Below, piece after piece: positions 42,126 to 43,500 of a stretch of DNA of 43,500 bases. The DNA is taken from positions 10,812,449 through 10,855,948 of the forward strand of contig CM022669.1 of assembly GCA_012295275.1 (NCBI GenBank). The letters are read 5' to 3'. Each line of letters opens with the position of its first letter. The first letter of the stretch is position 1. The DNA is from Chrysomallon squamiferum (lineage: Eukaryota; Mollusca; Gastropoda; Neomphalida; Peltospiridae). Below the pieces are notes generated by a model, which did not search any database, was not told the origin of the DNA, and was given only the letters and a program-made list of their open reading frames with translations. A program made the translations under genes and the position numbers.

Positions 42126-42706
42126 GTGTGTGTCTGTTTATATGCATGTAATGTAGATATGTATATGTATATGTCCAGTACAGACAACAAAAAGACACAT
42201 TACACTCTTACATCCAAATGCAAGCTTATTCTTATTAATGGTTACTGAGATATTTCTTCTTTTCCATGCTGTAAATATCAGACTGTATCTTCTACAGGAA
42301 TTTACCAAGACATATTTTACAGTGCTTAGGACAGAATTAAAAATAATCCATCAAACAAACACAAATTTATTATTAACAGTAATATTTTTGGTTTAATATA
42401 AAATATTATAACTGATTTAACACAAGTGTTGTAAGACTGATTTAACACAAGTGTTGTAAGACTGACTTGATGTTGCTGGATGTTTTCAGACACTCAGATA
42501 ACCACGCTGGGGGGGAGCTGAGCAACCTGGCCGACCTGGATGGGGACACACTCAGTCTGTACGGGCCTCAGTCTGTGGATGCTCTCGACAAGAACTGGGG
42601 CATCCAGGCAGCGGGAGCCATCACAACCATCAACTTCAAATTTATAGACTTCGACAGCATCGTCAAACAGCTGAGCAAACTACGCACACGATTTCCTAGT
42701 GTCCAG
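26092..42706 (+). CDS. LRRC49: LRRC49-like tubulin polyglutamylase complex subunit, core exons (3' end beyond window)
   Basis: Eleven exons join in phase. The product has a low-complexity acidic N-terminal part (DDDDED), then NPDRLNLDRRKLHVCPI, six SDS22-like leucine-rich repeats of about 22 residues (LLNYQHNQIS, LDLYDNNIEEI, LMLGKNRIKKI, LDLHGNQITVI, LNLAGNNIREV, LNLRRNRIRVV, LFLSFNEIS), an LRR cap ending LDMKRVT, a charged helix (EEERRVALVMGRKSEERKRE, KRRIAINNAKRQW), a Ser/Arg-rich linker, and GDTLSLYGPQSVDALDKNWG with TTINFKFIDFD. This order matches vertebrate LRRC49 (PGs4, about 690 residues), so about 250-300 residues should lie past 43500. LRRC49 belongs to the TTLL1 complex that adds glutamate chains to tubulin tails at centrioles, cilia and neurites. 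The identification rests on remembered similarity, especially the LDLHGNQ and DGDTLSLYG segments. Confidence 0.92.
26263..26836 (+). other. Intron with (TG)n and TATG-rich microsatellite
   Basis: A (GT)n run at about 26464-26508 is flanked by GTATGTATGTATG steps at 26350-26630. Nothing else is seen. Confidence 0.8.
26837..26942 (+). CDS. LRRC49: LRRC49 core exon (pre-LRR segment)
   Basis: Acceptor gtttttttcag; donor GACAG|GTAACT. Reads DKVFFGESPSAPGVPVVYRA, then PEERATNPDRLNLD, the conserved lead-in to the LRR domain. Confidence 0.93.
26943..27413 (+). repeat. Intron made of degenerate copies of the downstream intron-exon boundary
   Basis: TGCAGGAGGAGAGTACATGT at 27001-27020 closely copies the real junction CCAGGAGGAAGCTACATGTT at 27410-27429. 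Further partial copies start near 27110, 27230 and 27305. Between them the segments ACTTxxxATACATCTTxAATAxxx, TGTAATAACTGACxx and TTCACTxTACCA recur. Spacing varies between about 75 and 120 bp. Confidence 0.75.
27414..27617 (+). CDS. LRRC49: LRRC49 core exon (LRR 1-3)
   Basis: Acceptor cactttaccag; donor AACAG|GTTTAA. Reads RKLHVCPILEGEEQLRLLNY, QHNQISRIQYLGSLKRLIFL, DLYDNNIEEINGLSALKSLR, then VLMLGKN. Leucine-rich repeats of the SDS22 type with Asn at the ladder position. Confidence 0.96.
28072..28138 (+). CDS. LRRC49: LRRC49 core exon (LRR 4)
   Basis: Acceptor ttttgatatttcag; donor CAG|GTATGA. One repeat: IKKIENLDSLNKLDVLDLHG, then NQ. Enters by completing Arg and leaves phase 0. The GALT-strand open frame overlapping it is a shadow. 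Confidence 0.95.
28139..29260 (+). repeat. Intron dominated by (TTTTA)n, (TTCC)n and (TTTA/TTTG)n
   Basis: (ATTTT)n spans about 28470-28590, (CTTC)n about 28939-28971, and TTTA/TTTG steps run from about 29010 to 29250, directly against the acceptor TTCACCTCAG. The long pyrimidine-rich repeat therefore provides the polypyrimidine tract of this splice site. Confidence 0.9.
29261..29404 (+). CDS. LRRC49: LRRC49 core exon (LRR 5-6)
   Basis: Acceptor tatattttcacctcag; donor GTTGTG|GTAAGA. Reads ITVIENLNHLTELRVLNLAG, NNIREVDNLSGMDALAELNL, then RRNRIRVV. 48 codons, phase 0 on both sides. Confidence 0.96.
29405..30153 (+). repeat. Intron with poly-T and (ATT)n tracts
   Basis: Poly-T at about 29528-29562 and 29598-29617, and (ATT)n with GCT/ATC variants at about 29913-30056. 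No exon is seen. Confidence 0.9.
30154..30215 (+). CDS. LRRC49: LRRC49 core exon (LRR continuation)
   Basis: Acceptor tcttttattttacag; donor TCAAG|GTAAGA. Reads MDIDALPNLQRLFLSFNEIS plus two bases. Follows RIRVV in the preceding exon, matching the vertebrate order. Confidence 0.95.
32800..33420 (+). repeat. 98-bp tandem array with decayed flanking copies
   Basis: ACTATTGTCTTTCTGCGGGA starts at 32903 and 33001, and a variant starts at 33099, giving a period of 98 bp with near identity between the first two copies. Further diverged units (xTTxTCxTTCTGxGxGAAAGxxxxTGTAAAAxATxxxTTGxTGT) lie on both sides at about 32825 and 33175-33370. Confidence 0.85.
34240..35280 (-). repeat. Degenerate 110-114-bp array (half-unit about 55 bp) carrying CAGGTAAGT donors on the minus strand
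   Basis: Plus-strand half-units read ACCTGxACAGGTGxAAAxCAGGTAGTT... and alternate CACA- and GGACA- types. ACTTACCTG, the reverse complement of the consensus donor CAG|GTAAGT, occurs exactly at 34314, 34428, 34538, 34646, 35077, 35139 and 35262. The palindromic 12-mer ACCTGxACAGGT starts at 34318, 34373, 34432, 34487, 34542, 34597, 34650 and 34882, mostly 53-59 bp apart. The right half is more diverged. A minus-strand open frame of 69 codons inside the array follows the repeat and is not convincing as a gene. Confidence 0.85.
35389..35496. repeat. 36-bp tandem triplication
   Basis: TTATAATTCATAACTTTCTT + TAGCGCAGATATTGCA repeats three times, almost without change. The unit is 12 codons, which keeps a minus-strand frame open by chance. 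Confidence 0.93.
35780..35965 (+). repeat. About 75-bp degenerate repeat, two to three copies
   Basis: TTCTGGATAAACTGAAATAA at 35817 and TTCTGGATAAATTGAAGTAA at 35892 are each followed by TTGGATATxCTGxAxTTAT. A weaker copy precedes near 35780 (CTGGATTATGTGAAACACAC). Confidence 0.7.
36780..37080 (+). repeat. Faint degenerate repeat, about 120 bp
   Basis: GATAAACAGATAATATAATA near 36822 and GATAAATGGATAATATAATC near 36958 have similar following sequence (xxAxxGTAxxAATxAAAxTT). A third partial copy is possible after 37010. Confidence 0.45.
37970..38150. repeat. (CTT)n/(ATT)n/(AGT)n microsatellite just upstream of an LRRC49 exon
   Basis: (ATT)n with ACT/GCT variants spans about 37974-38085, followed by (TAG)n and GTATTAGTATT. 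It ends about 50 bp before the acceptor at 38197. Confidence 0.92.
38198..38345 (+). CDS. LRRC49: LRRC49 core exon (LRR cap)
   Basis: Acceptor gactgttgtag; donor ACA|GTGAGT. Completes Ser and reads FEDISCLGETHSLSEVSLDG, NPISQEQYYKQVILRHMQQL, then KQLDMKRVT, a typical LRR C-terminal cap. Its 148-nt length is not a multiple of three, so skipping it would shift the frame. Confidence 0.96.
38370..38880 (+). repeat. (GTA)n/AATACTCTTTA array followed by (AAT)n
   Basis: About a dozen units of AATACTCTTTAGTAGTAGTAGT with varying numbers of GTA begin about 25 bp after the donor at 38345. They are followed by (AAT)n at about 38727-38751 and 38792-38850. The AAT part is complementary to the ATT tract on the other side of the exon. 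Confidence 0.93.
39436..39519 (+). CDS. LRRC49: LRRC49 core exon (charged helix)
   Basis: Acceptor tatttgtgtccag; donor AAA|GTAGGT. 28 codons: EEERRVALVMGRKSEERKRE, then LNKQAIMK, a highly charged segment likely to be helical. The open frame around it runs further on both sides into intron. Confidence 0.95.
39829..40040 (+). CDS. LRRC49: LRRC49 core exon (helix end and linker)
   Basis: Acceptor gtattttttgtcag; donor ATCAG|GTATTT. Reads EKRRIAINNAKRQWETMQGP, then a less conserved linker ending CDGDDSDSQI plus two bases. The acceptor follows directly on a (TTTA)n repeat at 39776-39808. Confidence 0.94.
40041..40490 (+). other. Intron with (ATT)n tract
   Basis: (ATT)n spans about 40399-40450. 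Otherwise no feature is seen; the Asn-rich minus-strand frame here is the repeat. Confidence 0.8.
40490..41149 (+). repeat. 65-bp minisatellite running into an LRRC49 acceptor
   Basis: The landmark TTTCTAATT occurs at 40496, 40576, 40641, then every 65 bp at 40697, 40762, 40827, 40892, 40957, 41022 and 41087. A 130-bp pair (one unit with TTTATTTAAC and TTGATG, one with TATTAC) is itself duplicated, a higher-order repeat. Every unit has CTGTACCTGTGTGTTTCA, and the last, CTGTACCTGTGTTTCAG, is the real acceptor of the exon at 41150. Confidence 0.95.
41150..41296 (+). CDS. LRRC49: LRRC49 core exon (Ser/Arg-rich linker)
   Basis: Acceptor ctgtacctgtgtttcag; donor TTCGG|GTAAAC. Completes Ser, then DKRGGSRPCSAKSNTNTECS, VDSQRDRARNSSRRAEPGRT, then QHKETLLF plus two bases. 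Basic, hydrophilic, likely disordered and a plausible phosphorylation target. Both splice sites are embedded in minisatellites. It does not resemble anything I recall in vertebrate LRRC49, whose linker here is also variable. Confidence 0.9.
41292..41855 (+). repeat. 51-bp minisatellite, 11 copies, starting at the exon donor
   Basis: Each unit begins TTCGGGTAAACTTGTATCTT (or TTTGGG), followed by GTGTTTAATTCTGTAACAxT and TATCTTAATGA. The first unit starts inside the exon at 41292 and contains the real donor at 41297; ten more follow at exact 51-bp spacing. Because 51 is 17 codons, open frames run the whole length on both strands; these are repeat artefacts. Confidence 0.97.
41856..42489 (+). 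other. Intron remainder with (TG)n tract
   Basis: (TA)n at about 41908-41921, TATG-rich sequence, and (GT)n at about 42076-42132. Near the 3' end GACTGATTTAACACAAGTGTTGTAA is repeated once in tandem (about 42410-42462). No exon is seen. Confidence 0.85.
42490..42706 (+). CDS. LRRC49: LRRC49 core exon (post-linker conserved region)
   Basis: Acceptor gatgttttcag; donor GTCCAG|GTAGAC. Completes Gly, then HSDNHAGGELSNLADLDGDT, LSLYGPQSVDALDKNWGIQA, AGAITTINFKFIDFDSIVKQ, then LSKLRTRFPSVQ. The strong match to vertebrate LRRC49 in DGDTLSLYG...LD+NW fixes the identity. Leaves phase 0; the next exon lies outside the window. Confidence 0.96.
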
Positions 42707-43500
42707 GTAGACTGCTGTTTTATTTCTTAAATTATATGATTTAAATAGCTACACTGACAGTACTGAATAATGTAAACACATTACTATCTGGTATTTACAG
42801 ATAAGCAGTTTTCATTTCAATTTATAGACTTTGATAGCATTGCCCATACCGTGGATATCTCAAATTACTTACATATATTCTGTATTGATTTAGCTATGAT
42901 TTAGTGTATTAGGATCAGAGACAACTCAGATATTCAGTATTTTTTTTAAATATCTGAAAGAGCTGTTTTCTTTTATTCTGATTAGCTCACCTTACTGGTA
43001 TTTAGAATTGTTTTGGGGGTTTTTTGGAATAAGGGAATGATACAAGATGTTAAGATTGGCATTAGTGAGTTCAGACTAAGAAAGCTTAGTCATGATAAAT
43101 TATGATGCAAAATCCTCACTGGCCTGGTATAACAACAAACTTGGCATAAATTCTAATTATATTTGTCTGATTATGCATATGCATTTCTTCTAATGCAATT
43201 ATCACTGAAGAATGTTACCGCATACTAAAATAGAATAAATAATGAACAAGCTACCAATGCTGGAAAACAAATTGTTATTAACAGTTATTGTTAACAGTAC
43301 AGAACATTAGCAAAATTGATTTCCTTTTATTTATTTCTGAAGGATTTAGAAAACATTACTTTTATTCATTTTCATAAACCTTCTAAGCATTATAGCACCA
43401 ACTTATTTTTTTCCAATGTTTTGTAAAAATAAATTATTACTGCTAACTTATAATTTTATGGAGATGATTGTTTAATTAGAAGAGTATATCAGACTATATA
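42707..43500 (+). other. Start of the next LRRC49 intron, no exon seen
   Basis: AT-rich. The sequence TTCAATTTATAGACTTTGATAGCAT at about 42817-42841 is a near copy of the preceding exon segment TTCAAATTTATAGACTTCGA at 42634-42653, so part of the exon has been duplicated into the intron (see findings). Confidence 0.6.

Overview
The window is eukaryotic nuclear DNA from an animal. It is very AT-rich, with split genes, GT-AG introns (one GC-AG) and extreme microsatellite and minisatellite content. Protein similarity that I recognise by eye points to an invertebrate metazoan. A lophotrochozoan, perhaps a mollusc, is my guess from the intron structure and the (ATT)n/(TTTA)n-rich sequence; nothing in the window proves it.

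Layout, left to right. (1) 1-500: the edge of an unidentified gene on the minus strand, with one good candidate coding exon running off the left edge and one or two weaker ones. (2) 500-2660: no gene seen, only simple repeats, including a pure 115-nt CT tract. (3) 2661-7592, minus strand: a complete ten-exon gene for galactose-1-phosphate uridylyltransferase (GALT), 355 codons, with every exon phase consistent. (4) 7593-8202: a 610-bp gap between two divergent start codons, likely a shared bidirectional promoter. (5) 8203 to beyond 43500, plus strand: a leucine-rich-repeat gene that I identify as LRRC49, a subunit of the TTLL1 tubulin polyglutamylase complex. Eleven core exons (26092-42706) join in phase; the C-terminal part lies outside the window. 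The 5' end is uncertain: several candidate upstream exons exist, including a 15-nt microexon.

The two genes have unrelated jobs (galactose metabolism in the cytosol; microtubule glutamylation in cilia and neurons). They appear to be linked only by their head-to-head arrangement.

The most striking structure is in the introns. Tandem arrays repeatedly contain copies of real splice junctions: the GALT exon 3 acceptor plus coding start (about five copies), the LRRC49 acceptor at 27414, and both sides of the exon at 41150-41296 (a 65-bp array ending at its acceptor and a 51-bp array starting at its donor). A further array at about 34240-35280 carries seven exact CAG|GTAAGT donors on the antisense strand inside paired ACCTG-N2-CAGGT palindromes. 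Two exons or candidate exons also sit between complementary (ATT)n and (AAT)n tracts that could pair in RNA. I see no CRISPR array, rRNA, intact tRNA or autonomous transposon. A decayed tRNA-derived SINE head is likely at about 20120-20205.
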